Below, one piece after another: positions 33,921 to 43,398 of a stretch of 64,000 nt of DNA. The notes beneath the pieces are model-generated. The model had not been told where the DNA came from and ran no database searches. It saw nothing but the letters and a program-made list of their open reading frames with translations. Origin of the DNA: Candidatus Iainarchaeum sp. (GTDB taxonomy: Archaea > Iainarchaeota > Iainarchaeia > Iainarchaeales > UBA10219); NCBI GenBank assembly GCA_018304425.1, contig JAGVWE010000003.1, positions 1-64,000 on the forward strand, written 5' to 3'. Numbering within the stretch: the stretch's first letter is position 1; each line of letters opens with the position of its first letter. Both the position numbers and the translations under genes were made by a program.

Positions 33921-36306
33921 ACTTCGCGTGCTCGACCGGAAGCCCGCTGACCTGGTGCGGCTGGGCAAGGAAGCGCAACTCCACCTAAACGAAGGGGAGT
34001 TCGCCGCCATCCAGAAATACTTCGAGCGCCTGGGACGCGAGCCCACGCAACTGGAACTGGAGACGATTGCCCAGACCTGGAGCGAGCACTGCAAGCACAA
34101 GGTGTTCAACGGCGTCATCGAGTACGTGGACGAGCGCGGCCACAAGGAAATCATCGACAACCTCTTCAAGCGCACCATCCGGAAGGCGACGGAGCGGGTG
34201 GCAGGGGAAGTCGGCTGGCTGGTGTCCGTCTTCAAGGACAACGCGGGCATCATTGCCTTCAATTCATCCCACCACGCCTGCATGAAAGTGGAAACGCATA
34301 ACCATCCCAGCGCCCTGGACCCCTACGGGGGAGCGAACACGGGCCTGGGGGGAGTCATCCGCGACGTGCTGGGCTGCGGCCTGGGCGCGAAGCCGGTCGC
34401 GAACACGGATGTCTTCTGCTTTGGGTTGCCGGACCTGGCCTACAAGGACTTGCCAAGCGGCGTCCTCCACCCCAAGCGCATTGCCAAGGGCGTGCGGGAG
34501 GGCGTGCGCGACTACGGCAACCGCATTGGGATTCCGACTGTGAACGGGGCCATCCTCTTCGATGCCAGGTACACGTGCAATCCCCTGGTCTACTGCGGCA
34601 CGGTGGGCGTGCTGCCCAAGGGCATGGAGTCAAAGCAGGCCAGGCCCGGCGACAAAATCGTTGCCATCGGGGGCCGGACCGGGCGCGACGGCATCCATGG
34701 CGCCACCTTTTCCTCCGCGGAACTGGACGAAAGTGTGTCCACCAGCGTGGTGCAAATCGGCAACGCCATCGAGGAAAAAAAGTTCTTGGACGTCCTCTTG
34801 AAAGCACGTGACCTCCGCTTGTACTCGAGCCTCACCGACTGCGGGGCCGGAGGCTTTTCGAGCGCGGTCGGGGAGATGGGCGCTGATTGCGGGGCACGCG
34901 TCGACCTCGAAAAGGCGCCGTTGAAGTACGCGGGCATGCAGTCCTGGGAAATCTGGGTCAGCGAGAGCCAGGAACGCATGGTGCTGGCCGTGCCTCCCGG
35001 GAACGTCGAGCGGCTCGTGAAATTGTTCGCGGACGAGGACGTGGAAGCCAGCGTCATCGGCGAGTTCACGGATGACCGGTTACTGAGCGTCCACCATGGC
35101 GGGCAATTGGCCGGGCAACTGGACATGGCTTTCCTGCACCGGGGCAACCCGCGGCTCGAGCAGAAGGCATCCTGGAAGCCCAAGCCCTTCGAGGAGCCCG
35201 TCTTTTCGGAGCCCAAAAACCTGGGAAGCCTGCTGAAGCGATTGCTGGCCGCCCCGAATATTGCCTCCAAGGAGACGACCATCCGCCAGTACGACCACGA
35301 AGTGCAGGGAGGTTCCGTCTTGAAGCCGCTGGTGGGAGCGGACCTGGATGGCCCGGGGGATGCCGCCATCATGCGGCCCTTCTTCGACGGCTGGGCGGGT
35401 TTGGCGGTTTCCAATGGCATCAACCCCTTGTATGGGGACATCGACCCCTATTGGATGGCGGCTTCCGCGATTGACGAAGCCCTGCGGAACCTGGTCGCGG
35501 TGGGCTGTTCCCTGGAACGGGTGGCCTTGTTGGACAACTTTTGCTGGGGCAACCCAAAAGACGAGGCAAAGCTCGGCGAACTCGTGCGCGCCGCGAAAGC
35601 CTGCCACGACGTGGCCGTGGCCTTCAAAACCCCTTTCATCTCGGGCAAGGACTCCTTCCACAACGAGTACACGGTGGGAGGCAAGACCGTTTCCATTCCC
35701 TCAACCCTCTTGATTTCCGCGTTGGGCGTCATGGGGGACGTGCGGCAACGGGTGTCCATGGACTTCAAGCAAAAAGGCAATCCCCTCTACGTCGTGGGAA
35801 AAACGTTCCAGGAACTGGGCGGCAGCCACTATTATCGGCTGCAGGGTGCGGTGGGGCGAAGCGTGCCCAGACTGGTGGTTGCCAGGGCCCGGAAACAGTA
35901 TGCGGGGCTGGCGAAGGCTGCCGCAATTGGGGTGGGGAAGAAAAACCGCGACCGCGTGGTGCGCGCCATGCATGACTGCAGCGAGGGCGGCCTGGGCGTG
36001 GCATTGGCGGAGATGGCGTTTGCCGGCGGGCTGGGCTGTGAAATCGACCTGCGAAAGCTCCCACGCGAGGGCGTGGAACGGAATGACTACGCGTTGTTCA
36101 GCGAGAGCAACGCGCGCCACCTCGTGGAAGTCAACAAGTCAAAGCGAACGGCCTTCGAGCGGCTGCTCAGGGGAACCGATTTCGCCTGCATTGGCCGGGT
36201 GACGGGCCCTGGGCGGCTGGTGGTAAAAGGCCTGCAGGGAGAAACCGTGCTGGACGAGGACGGCAAGGCATTGAAGAAGGCATGGAAGGGGACGCTGAAC
36301 TGGTGA
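33913..36306 (+). CDS. purL: FGAM synthase large subunit PurL
   Basis: 797 residues, the small-PurL type without the glutaminase domain. Performs the ATP-dependent amidation of FGAR with PurS and PurQ. TWSEHCKHK, KVETHNHPSALDPYGGANTG, GGRTGRDGIHGA, the second-half GKDSFHNEY and HDCSEGGLGVALAE are present. The ATG at 33913 overlaps the end of purS; purQ overlaps or abuts the end. Confidence 0.95.
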   Translation: MPELRVLDRKPADLVRLGKEAQLHLNEGEFAAIQKYFERLGREPTQLELETIAQTWSEHCKHKVFNGVIEYVDERGHKEIIDNLFKRTIRKATERVAGEVGWLVSVFKDNAGIIAFNSSHHACMKVETHNHPSALDPYGGANTGLGGVIRDVLGCGLGAKPVANTDVFCFGLPDLAYKDLPSGVLHPKRIAKGVREGVRDYGNRIGIPTVNGAILFDARYTCNPLVYCGTVGVLPKGMESKQARPGDKIVAIGGRTGRDGIHGATFSSAELDESVSTSVVQIGNAIEEKKFLDVLLKARDLRLYSSLTDCGAGGFSSAVGEMGADCGARVDLEKAPLKYAGMQSWEIWVSESQERMVLAVPPGNVERLVKLFADEDVEASVIGEFTDDRLLSVHHGGQLAGQLDMAFLHRGNPRLEQKASWKPKPFEEPVFSEPKNLGSLLKRLLAAPNIASKETTIRQYDHEVQGGSVLKPLVGADLDGPGDAAIMRPFFDGWAGLAVSNGINPLYGDIDPYWMAASAIDEALRNLVAVGCSLERVALLDNFCWGNPKDEAKLGELVRAAKACHDVAVAFKTPFISGKDSFHNEYTVGGKTVSIPSTLLISALGVMGDVRQRVSMDFKQKGNPLYVVGKTFQELGGSHYYRLQGAVGRSVPRLVVARARKQYAGLAKAAAIGVGKKNRDRVVRAMHDCSEGGLGVALAEMAFAGGLGCEIDLRKLPREGVERNDYALFSESNARHLVEVNKSKRTAFERLLRGTDFACIGRVTGPGRLVVKGLQGETVLDEDGKALKKAWKGTLNW

Positions 36307-36311
36307 AAATC

Positions 36312-37076
36312 ATGGCGGAATTCAAGGCAATGGTGTTGAAGACGGCGGGAACCAATTGCGATTTCGAGACGGCCGAGGCCCTGCGGTTGGCGGGTTTTTC
36401 GCCGGAAACCATGCACGTCAACGAACTCATCCGCGGCGGGAAAAACCTGCGCGACTACCGCTTCCTGGTGTTGCCGGGCGGCTTTTCCCACGGGGACTAC
36501 ATCGCATCGGGGAAAATTTTGGCCAATAAGCTCAAATACCGGCTCGGCGAAGACGTTCCCCGGTTCATCGAGGAGGGCAACCTCGTGCTGGGCATCTGCA
36601 ACGGCTTCCAGACCCTGGTGAAGGCCGGGCTGCTGCCGGGCTTTGACGGGAACTACAAGCGGCAGGACGTGACCCTGACGTTCAACGACTCCGGGCACTT
36701 CCAGGACGAGTGGATCGAGTTGAAGAACGTGAACAAGGGCCGGTGCGTGTTCTCGAAGGGCCTCCGGAAAACCATCCACTGCCCCATCAACCACGGGGAA
36801 GGGAAATTCATTCCCGGAAGCCGGAAGGTGCTGGCGCGGCTGCACGAACAGGACCAGGTGGTGTTCAAGTACGCGGGCAGGAACCCCAACGGGTCTTTGG
36901 ACGACATCGCCGGCATCTGCGACGAAACCGGGCGGGTGCTGGGCTTGATGCCGCACTGCGAGAAAAACCTTTTCTCCGTGAACGACCCGCGGAGCACGCG
37001 CCTGGACCTGCCAGTCGAGGGAGAGGGCACGGCGATTTTCAGGAAGGCGTTCGAGTTCGTGAAAAAAAGGAAATAA
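36312..37076 (+). CDS. purQ: FGAM synthase glutaminase subunit PurQ
   Basis: 254 residues. Class I glutamine amidotransferase delivering ammonia to PurL. Nucleophile Cys in LGICNGFQTL and the MPHCEKN histidine/glutamate pair are visible, as is VLPGGFSHGDY. The ATG at 36312 is used here; a GTG at 36303 overlapping the purL stop and an ATG at 36282 are in-frame alternatives. Last gene of purS-purL-purQ. Confidence 0.93.
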   Translation: MAEFKAMVLKTAGTNCDFETAEALRLAGFSPETMHVNELIRGGKNLRDYRFLVLPGGFSHGDYIASGKILANKLKYRLGEDVPRFIEEGNLVLGICNGFQTLVKAGLLPGFDGNYKRQDVTLTFNDSGHFQDEWIELKNVNKGRCVFSKGLRKTIHCPINHGEGKFIPGSRKVLARLHEQDQVVFKYAGRNPNGSLDDIAGICDETGRVLGLMPHCEKNLFSVNDPRSTRLDLPVEGEGTAIFRKAFEFVKKRK

Positions 37077-37090
37077 GCCCTGCCGTGAAT

Positions 37091-39286
37091 TCATTTCCGC
37101 AGCTTCAAGTCGAAGACCAGGCAGTCCACCTTCTTGGTTTTCTTCCCGAAGTAGAATACCATGGACTTCCGCAGGTTCCGGTAGAGCCGGAAACCCATGT
37201 TCTTGCAGATGGCAATGCCTTCCGGGTTGTTCCCTTCAAAGCCCAGGGTGACCTTCTTGATTCCCTGTTTCCTCGCGAAACCAATGGCTTCCCGCAGCAG
37301 GGCGGTCGCAATGCCCTTGCCCCTGAACTCTGGCAGCGTGGCAGTGGAGGGGATGAACAGGATGGGGCCATCTGGGACATGGGTCTGCCGCGGGTTGTCC
37401 GTAACGCAGTAGCCGTGCCGCTTCGTCCAGCGCTCGGTCAGGCAGTACCCGATGACCTGGTTGTTGACTTCGGCCGCAAAACAGCCGGCGGGGTGCAGTT
37501 CGAGCCTGGCCGCGTAATGGGACCTGGGGTCGCAGATTCCGCGGTTGAAAGCCTTTCGCTGTATTTCCACGATGCGGTCCAGGTCCCCTGATTTCGCCTT
37601 CCGGATCCTGAACGAGGCAAAGTACTGGCGGACCAGGACGCGCACGATGTTGGACTTGAAGGAATCCCGCTCGGTTCTCGCCACCCGCCCAGCCGCCGCG
37701 GGGATGTGTCCGCCGGCGGAGCCCAGCTCCAGGCCCTGCACGGCTTCCTCCAGCAGGTCGTTGACCTTCACCTTGAAGTCCTGCCGCCGCCCCGAAAAGC
37801 GGAGCAGCTTGTCGCCCTTGTCCTGGATGAGGATGAGCGTCTGCCGGGGGAACAACTGGGTGCTGAGCTTGTTGACCAAGGCGGACTTTATCTCGTACCC
37901 TGACTTTATTTCGTAGAATATGAGGTCGAGTTCGGGGATGAATTCCGCTTTCTGGCGGACGCCCGAGTAAAGCCGCCCGATCTCGCGCTCGAAGGTCTTC
38001 TTGTACCGCATGAACTGGCTTCGCAGGACTTCCCGCCAGTTCCGCGCGCAATAGAATTCCCTGAACAGCCGGGGGAACTCCTTCGGGGCCAGGGACTCGA
38101 CCGAGGAAATGAGTTCCTTGAGTTCGAGGAGCTTTTCAAGCGGCACCTTGTTCCGGTGGCAGGTGTCCTTGATGAACTTCCGCCAGGTGCGAAGGCCCAT
38201 GTCCGCCAGCACGCCGATGGCCGAAATCCAGTCGGTTTCCCGCACGTCGATGACCTGGTTCATGCAGTCGAAGACGAGTTTGGCGGCCGGGTACTTGCTG
38301 CCATCCAAAGCAGAAAGGTACTGGGCCTTGATGAAGATGACTCTTCCGGATGCCAGGTCCTGGTAGATTTTGTGGTGGTCGAAGACCACGAACTGGATGT
38401 TCTTCGGGGCCTCCTCGATGAGCACGGGGTTGGAGTCGATGCCGATGTCGGAAACAATCACCTTGTTGATGTCGTGCTTGACGAGGAGGGGGATTATCTT
38501 TTCCCGCGTCTCGCGGTCCGAGTAGCCGGAGGGAATCTCCAACTCGGCCGGCCTGCCCCGCAGTTTCTCGATGGCGCGGTTGAGGATGCAGGCCGAGGTC
38601 AGGCCATCCGCGTCCAAGTGGTGGACGAGCGCAATGCGGTCCTCCCGGCGGAGGTGGTACATGAAGGTCGTGAGGCGCCCCAAGAGCTTCCGCGCATCCA
38701 GTTGCTTGGGAATCTTGTCCTTTATCTGGCTGCCCAGCCTCAAATCGAGTTCAAAGACCAGGCCGTCCACGGGCTCCCGGTGCAGGGGCTTGAAAAAACC
38801 GGGCACCGTTTTCTTGAGCTTGAACCGGAATTTCGAGTAAAACCCGTGCGCGCGCTTCTGCGTGCGCCGCGAAACCAGCAAGGCCTTCGAGCAATGGTGC
38901 CTGCGTGCAAGGTCCAGCAAGGCGTGCATGAGCTTGGTTCCAATCCCCTTGGCCTGGTGGTCGGGATGCACGGCCACCACGTGAATGTACATGATTTGGC
39001 CGCTGGAGACATGCCGGCCTCGAATGGGTTGGCCGGCTTCCAGGGGATGCATTTCATCCCAAAACTCGGCGCTGAGGTAACCCAAAATCTGGCCCTCCTC
39101 CTCGTATGCGAGGAAGCCATCCCGAAAGGCTTTAAGGCGCTTCCGGAGGGTTTCGCGGCTGTCGGCGATGCCAGGCGGAAAGATGAGGCGCTCGAGCCCG
39201 GCCAGTTGCTTCAAGTCCGTTTCCCGCGCCCGCCTCACCGGCGATACATAGGCGTATCCCGTTGCATGGTCTTTCAACTGGCTCAC
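37091..39286 (-). CDS. GNAT-DHH/DHHA1-GNAT fusion protein
   Basis: 731 residues with three modules. An N-terminal GNAT acetyltransferase (about 15-180) has the acetyl-CoA loop VHPDHQAKGIGTKL. A DHH phosphoesterase (about 195-535) has HLDADG 223-228, SDIG 279-282, FDHH 302-305 and the DHHA1 signature GGHIPAAAG 525-533. A second GNAT (about 558-731) has LPEFRGKGIATALL. DHH/DHHA1 enzymes are RecJ-like nucleases or cyclic/oligonucleotide phosphodiesterases. The paired acetyltransferases suggest acetylation tied to nucleotide or RNA turnover, but the substrates are unknown. GTG start with a GAGGG Shine-Dalgarno and TTTATATA about 42 bases upstream. Confidence 0.87.
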   Translation of the reverse strand: MSQLKDHATGYAYVSPVRRARETDLKQLAGLERLIFPPGIADSRETLRKRLKAFRDGFLAYEEEGQILGYLSAEFWDEMHPLEAGQPIRGRHVSSGQIMYIHVVAVHPDHQAKGIGTKLMHALLDLARRHHCSKALLVSRRTQKRAHGFYSKFRFKLKKTVPGFFKPLHREPVDGLVFELDLRLGSQIKDKIPKQLDARKLLGRLTTFMYHLRREDRIALVHHLDADGLTSACILNRAIEKLRGRPAELEIPSGYSDRETREKIIPLLVKHDINKVIVSDIGIDSNPVLIEEAPKNIQFVVFDHHKIYQDLASGRVIFIKAQYLSALDGSKYPAAKLVFDCMNQVIDVRETDWISAIGVLADMGLRTWRKFIKDTCHRNKVPLEKLLELKELISSVESLAPKEFPRLFREFYCARNWREVLRSQFMRYKKTFEREIGRLYSGVRQKAEFIPELDLIFYEIKSGYEIKSALVNKLSTQLFPRQTLILIQDKGDKLLRFSGRRQDFKVKVNDLLEEAVQGLELGSAGGHIPAAAGRVARTERDSFKSNIVRVLVRQYFASFRIRKAKSGDLDRIVEIQRKAFNRGICDPRSHYAARLELHPAGCFAAEVNNQVIGYCLTERWTKRHGYCVTDNPRQTHVPDGPILFIPSTATLPEFRGKGIATALLREAIGFARKQGIKKVTLGFEGNNPEGIAICKNMGFRLYRNLRKSMVFYFGKKTKKVDCLVFDLKLRK

Positions 39287-39420
39287 CCCTCGCTCTCCAA
39301 GCCATCCATACTATGGTTTGAACCCCTATATAAACAATGGGTTGATTTCCTTGCCTTGCCCGGCCCAAGAAAACCTTATTAAGCTGAACCCCCATACGTT
39401 AAATCCGGTGGGTGCGGCAA

Positions 39421-39588
39421 ATGGCGTATGAACACCGGAACTCCAGGGGAAAAACCTATTACCTGCACCAGAAGGGCAGGCTATACTACTTCGCATCCAA
39501 GCAGGGGCCCAACGCCATCGACCTTCCCGAAGGCTTCAAAGTCATCGAGAACCCGAAGACCGGGCTGCCCATGCTGAAAGGCAAATGA
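39421..39588 (+). CDS. Conserved small archaeal-type protein
   Basis: 55 residues: MAYEHRNSRGKTYYLHQKGR, then YYFASKQ, AIDLPEGFKVIENPKTGLPMLKGK. I recall similar small proteins with K-x-Y-Y-L-H and a C-terminal N-x-x-T-G-L-P-M-L-K in archaea, function unknown. ATG at 39421 with GGTGGG upstream and TATTAA about 40 bases before it. It is divergent from the GNAT-DHH-GNAT gene. Confidence 0.65.
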   Translation: MAYEHRNSRGKTYYLHQKGRLYYFASKQGPNAIDLPEGFKVIENPKTGLPMLKGK

Positions 39589-39595
39589 ATTACTT

Positions 39596-40423
39596 CTATT
39601 CGGCGACCTTGGAAGTGCCGAGTTCCCGAATACGCACCTCGCACAGTCTAGCCCAGGACGGCATCAGTTCCCGGATGGTAAATTCGTCCTCGGCCGCTGG
39701 CCGGCCTGCAAGCCGCTTGCCCAATGCCCGGTAACCCGCCATGAGTTGCCTCCTCTGGTTTCGGGTCAAACCGATTTTCTGCACCCACGCGAGTTGCTCC
39801 ACTTCGTAGAGCGCTCCCACCGATGCCGCCAACTCCCGGGCTTCCTTCAGCCTGGCTTCAGCCGCTTCCAGCTCCACCCGAGTCCGTGCAAGCGCCTTGG
39901 ACAGTTTCGATTCGCTCAGGCGCTCGAACAACTTGTGCTTCAGGTTAAACTCCAGGGCCTCCCGTTGAACCTTGTAGGCGTTGATTCGCTTGCGCCATAG
40001 CTCCACGTGATTCAAGAAAAAATCCTTCATGGACTCTGGTGAGGAGCCGATGGTCCAAAAACGGGAGAATTTTCGCCCAAATTCCCTGGCGTTGGCATCC
40101 GTTCCATTGTAGTCCGCCAACAGGCCGTTGGCCCTGCGCCGGAGTTGTTCCCGCGTCTCGCGCCGTTCCCGCCGCCGGCCCATGGCCCGCGCGCGGTACC
40201 GCACGTACTCTTCGTAGCCGGGCTCGAACTCGGAGTAGGCACGCGATTCAAAGGGCTTGGTCCGCAGGTCCTTGTACATGGGCCGCTTGGCCGGGGGAAG
40301 GCCTTGCTCCCGGCGCAACTGATACTGGGCGCGGTAACGGGCCAGCCTCCTGCGCTGCACGAGGCGAAAATAGTTGCCCCGCTCCATCAAGGTGGGCTTC
40401 CGCCTGGGTGCCGGGCTTACCAT
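39596..40423 (-). CDS. Orphan helical protein with basic N-terminus
   Basis: 275 residues from the ATG at 40423, which lies 27 bases after a palindromic TTTATAAA. Very Arg-rich start (MVSPAPRRKPTLMERGNYF), then long amphipathic helices. The segment LEAAEARLKEARELAASVGALYEVEQL weakly echoes the region shared by the next two upstream genes (A-x-A-A-x-A-x-E-M-K-x-x-F). It could be a divergent third copy, but that is not certain. No enzymatic motif. Confidence 0.6.
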   Translation of the reverse strand: MVSPAPRRKPTLMERGNYFRLVQRRRLARYRAQYQLRREQGLPPAKRPMYKDLRTKPFESRAYSEFEPGYEEYVRYRARAMGRRRERRETREQLRRRANGLLADYNGTDANAREFGRKFSRFWTIGSSPESMKDFFLNHVELWRKRINAYKVQREALEFNLKHKLFERLSESKLSKALARTRVELEAAEARLKEARELAASVGALYEVEQLAWVQKIGLTRNQRRQLMAGYRALGKRLAGRPAAEDEFTIRELMPSWARLCEVRIRELGTSKVAE

Positions 40424-40490
40424 AACCGATATACGGCGTTTCCGGTTTATAAACTTGCCTGGCCCCGTTCCTCGTCCATTGGCTGGAAGA

Positions 40491-41099
40491 TTACGCGGTG
40501 CCACTACTGAACTTTTTTATTTCCGAAGTTAGATAACCTTCAAGCAAGGCGAGCAAGCCGTGCGGATAGTCCGATCCACGGAGCCTCCCAGCATTGACTT
40601 CGGCGCGGTGTTGCCTGAATGCATTCAAGGCACGTTGAAAGAGTTCGGCCACGCTTTTTCGTTGTGGGCGAAGAAGCCCAGCTGGATCCAAGCCAGGGCC
40701 CTGTCGGAAATAGTCCAGGTCAGCAAATACCGCCTTCATTTCCCCTGCAAAGGCGGCACTTGCTCTTGCCATCGTTATGCCCTGCCTGGCTGCCTCAATT
40801 TCTGCTGGGGGGCGGCCCTCAAGGGATGCAAGCTGATTAAACAGCTCGGCTTTGGCCACTTCGTGTTCTCCTCTTATGCGCTCCATGTCGAAAAATTCGT
40901 GCCACATCACGGAATGCACGTTCGTTCCCGCTTGCAAAATGCCACTCGCAATGGATCCCGTGAGGTGCCTTGCATTGGCCAAGTCACGTTGAAGCCCGCC
41001 AACCGCACGCCATTTCTCATCAATCAACTGTTGCGTGCGAGGGTTAGCTCTTCTCGGCCTTCCCCTCCTTGGATCCTCAGGCCTCCGCTCTAACGGCAT
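40491..41099 (-). CDS. Orphan protein, copy A of a tandem paralogous pair
   Basis: 202 residues from the ATG at 41099. Disordered Arg/Pro-rich N-terminus (MPLERRPEDPRRGRPRRANP), then helical. Its second half aligns with the upstream gene at 41151-41771: A-R-A-S-A-A-F-A-G-E-M-K-A-V-F here against A-K-A-A-A-A-Y-A-Q-E-M-K-G-I-F there, and F-Q-R-A-L-N-A-F against L-K-R-A-L-S-L-L, then L-L-x-x-L-E/L-E-R. TTTAAATA at 41121-41128 is 25 bases upstream. Function unknown. Confidence 0.68.
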   Translation of the reverse strand: MPLERRPEDPRRGRPRRANPRTQQLIDEKWRAVGGLQRDLANARHLTGSIASGILQAGTNVHSVMWHEFFDMERIRGEHEVAKAELFNQLASLEGRPPAEIEAARQGITMARASAAFAGEMKAVFADLDYFRQGPGLDPAGLLRPQRKSVAELFQRALNAFRQHRAEVNAGRLRGSDYPHGLLALLEGYLTSEIKKFSSGTA

Positions 41100-41120
41100 A
41101 AAAGAATTGCCGCTGACCAA

Positions 41121-41128
41121 TTTAAATA
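41121..41128 (-). promoter_or_regulatory. TATA element of paralog A, duplicated with the gene
   Basis: Together with the following leader, the 33 bases ending in the start codon match the promoter of paralog B (41769-41801) at 26 of 33 positions without gaps. Confidence 0.6.
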
Positions 41129-41150
41129 GTTTCCAGTCGCCGTAATCCGG

Positions 41151-41771
41151 TTAGCCGCCTTCAAATCTTCCAGCCACGACGCTCAAATGTCGCTCTAACA
41201 GCATTCGCACTTCCCGGTCATTGTCTGATTCATGGATGCTTCCGGCCGCGATTTGCCTACGATGCTCGTCTAACAAACTCAGGGCACGCTTTAAAGCCCC
41301 TTGTACCTCGGCTCGTTGCGATGGTGAAAGCTTACTTGGAATCAAGCCAACCTTTGCATCCAAATCAGTTAGTCTAAAGAATATGCCCTTCATTTCCTGT
41401 GCATAGGCAGCCGCTGCCTTGGCCTGGTTAAGAACACTAGCAGCCTCCACCCTTGCCCCTGATCCCATTTGTTTCAAGAGAGTCGCTCTACGAACCAGCT
41501 TTTCTCTTCCAACGTTAAAATCATGCACGACGGAAAGCGTAGCAAAATAATCAGCCCACGGACGAGGGTTGGCAACATCCGCCCAGTTCCATACTTCAGC
41601 CTGTGCCAATTCAAGAGCCACCCGCATGGATTCCATCCTTCGGTTTTGCTCCCCAATGCCTTCCAGGGTTTGTCGATAAAGCTGTGCCCTGCGGGTTGCC
41701 CCCGCCGTTGGTTTCCCTTGACCCCGTCGTTCCTCAGGCCGCCGCCTGTCAACCCGCTTGTCAACCGCCAT
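41151..41771 (-). CDS. Orphan protein, copy B of a tandem paralogous pair
   Basis: 206 residues from the ATG at 41771; an earlier in-frame start would run into tldD. Basic N-terminus (MAVDKRVDRRRPEERRGQGK), then helical with a Trp-containing segment (AEVWNWADVANPRPWADYF). Similar to copy A over the C-terminal 90 residues. It shares the palindromic ATTTAAAT promoter element with the divergent tldD gene. Confidence 0.68.
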   Translation of the reverse strand: MAVDKRVDRRRPEERRGQGKPTAGATRRAQLYRQTLEGIGEQNRRMESMRVALELAQAEVWNWADVANPRPWADYFATLSVVHDFNVGREKLVRRATLLKQMGSGARVEAASVLNQAKAAAAYAQEMKGIFFRLTDLDAKVGLIPSKLSPSQRAEVQGALKRALSLLDEHRRQIAAGSIHESDNDREVRMLLERHLSVVAGRFEGG

Positions 41772-41791
41772 AAAAGAACTATTCCTAACCA

Positions 41792-41799
41792 ATTTAAAT
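41792..41799. promoter_or_regulatory. Shared palindromic TATA element (paralog B / tldD)
   Basis: ATTTAAAT centred about 25 bases from the minus-strand ATG (41771) and 28 bases from the plus-strand tldD ATG (41824), so one element fits both leaderless starts. Confidence 0.6.
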
Positions 41800-41823
41800 A
41801 TCTTTACTGGCTGTTTAAAAGCA

Positions 41824-43398
41824 ATGCAAGCCAAACTACTGGGCATCGAGGCCTTGGAGCCGGCGAAGGACGTCATTGTCAAGGCCCTCGACGAGGCGAA
41901 GCGCAAGGCCTACCTCGCCTATGCGGATGTGCGCCTGGACTTGGGGGAAGGCAAAGCGGTTTTCGCCTTGCAAGGCAATGCCAAGGGCGCAACGGAAGAC
42001 AATGAAATGAGTTGCGGGGTCCGCGTTTACGTTGAGAAGGGCGGCGTGGCCTCGGCGGGTTTTGTCGGCCGGAGCCTTGGCGAACAGGAACTGAACGGCC
42101 TGGCCCAGGTGCTCAAGGAGATGCACGGCCTGGCCTACAAGCGCGCCAGGGCGAACCAAGCACATAAGCGAGCCCTGGCGAAGAAATACAAGTTTTTCGG
42201 GAAGAGCCTGACCGCGGGAAAGCTGGCCCCGGTCAAGGCCTGCGTGGACACGCTTAAGCCCAGTTTCAAGCGGAACCCACGCGACTACTCCTTCGAGGAA
42301 CTGGTGCGGCGCACCGAGCGCTGCAGCCAACTGGTCCAAAAGCTGCCGGGCATGGCCTCGAACAGCGTTTCCATCGTGACCGGCCTGGGAAGGCAATTGT
42401 TCGCCAGCACGGAGGGCGCGTTCATCGACGACTCCAATGCCCTAACCCAGGGATTCCTCTTCGTGACCGCGAAAGGCAAGGCAGTTGAAACCTTTTACGA
42501 GTGGAACGGCGCCTATGCAGGCCTGGAAGTGCTCGAAGGCGAGAACGGCTTCCGGATGAACTTCGAGGACTTCTGCCAATACATCGCCGAAGGCACCATC
42601 GAGGTCTCGAATGCACCCGCCATGAAGACCACGGAAAAGCCAATGACCGTCATCTGCGACCCGCGCTTCAACGCCCTGGTCTCCCACGAGATCTGCGGCC
42701 ACCCCAGCGAAGCCGACCGCGCCCTGAAACGCGAGGCGGCCTGGGCTGGAAGGGCGTGGTGGTTCAGGGGCATGGACGACAACGAATTCGGGAAACCCGT
42801 GGCCTCGGAACAGGTCAGCGTCTTCTCGGACCCCAGCCTGCAAGGCTATGGCAATTACAAGTACGACGACGAGGGCGTGCCAGCGAAGAAGGTCTACAAC
42901 ATCAAGGAAGGGCGGCTGAACGCGTTCATCAACTCAAGGGAAACGGCCACCATCCTGGGCCAGGAACCCAATGGCGGGATGAGAGCCGCGAGCGCTATGC
43001 AGGTGCCGCTCATCCGCATGAACAACACCTGCCTCGACAAGGGCGACTGGTCGAAGGACGAAATCTTCAAGGACACCCGGGAAGGCTATTACCTGTTCGG
43101 CCAGAAAACGCCTTCCATTGGGGAGACGCGGCAGAACTTCAAGATCACCTGCTGGAAGCTGTACAAGGTCGAGAACGGCGAATTGACGCAGCTCTACCGC
43201 ATGGGCGGGATTACTGCCGACTCGGCGGCCTACCTGAAAAGCATCGACGCCGCTGCGGATGACCTGCACGTGCACAACATCCCCAACTGCGGGAAGGGAA
43301 CCCCCATGCAGAGCATGATGGTCGGGAACGGCGGCCCGCACACGCGGGGAAAGGCCATTGTCACCGGCGCCCACGCCGAGGGAAGGGGCAGCCTATGA
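41824..43398 (+). CDS. tldD: TldD-family metalloprotease
   Basis: 524 residues. The catalytic subunit of the TldD/TldE heterodimer, carrying the zinc motif HExxxH at 288-293 (HEICGH) and a C-terminal MSMMVGNGGP-like glycine-rich region. TldD/E degrades unfolded peptides and, in bacteria, matures some microcins and antitoxins. The ATG at 41824 fits the promoter; the frame is open slightly upstream. It overlaps tldE by four bases (ATGA). Confidence 0.93.
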   Translation: MQAKLLGIEALEPAKDVIVKALDEAKRKAYLAYADVRLDLGEGKAVFALQGNAKGATEDNEMSCGVRVYVEKGGVASAGFVGRSLGEQELNGLAQVLKEMHGLAYKRARANQAHKRALAKKYKFFGKSLTAGKLAPVKACVDTLKPSFKRNPRDYSFEELVRRTERCSQLVQKLPGMASNSVSIVTGLGRQLFASTEGAFIDDSNALTQGFLFVTAKGKAVETFYEWNGAYAGLEVLEGENGFRMNFEDFCQYIAEGTIEVSNAPAMKTTEKPMTVICDPRFNALVSHEICGHPSEADRALKREAAWAGRAWWFRGMDDNEFGKPVASEQVSVFSDPSLQGYGNYKYDDEGVPAKKVYNIKEGRLNAFINSRETATILGQEPNGGMRAASAMQVPLIRMNNTCLDKGDWSKDEIFKDTREGYYLFGQKTPSIGETRQNFKITCWKLYKVENGELTQLYRMGGITADSAAYLKSIDAAADDLHVHNIPNCGKGTPMQSMMVGNGGPHTRGKAIVTGAHAEGRGSL

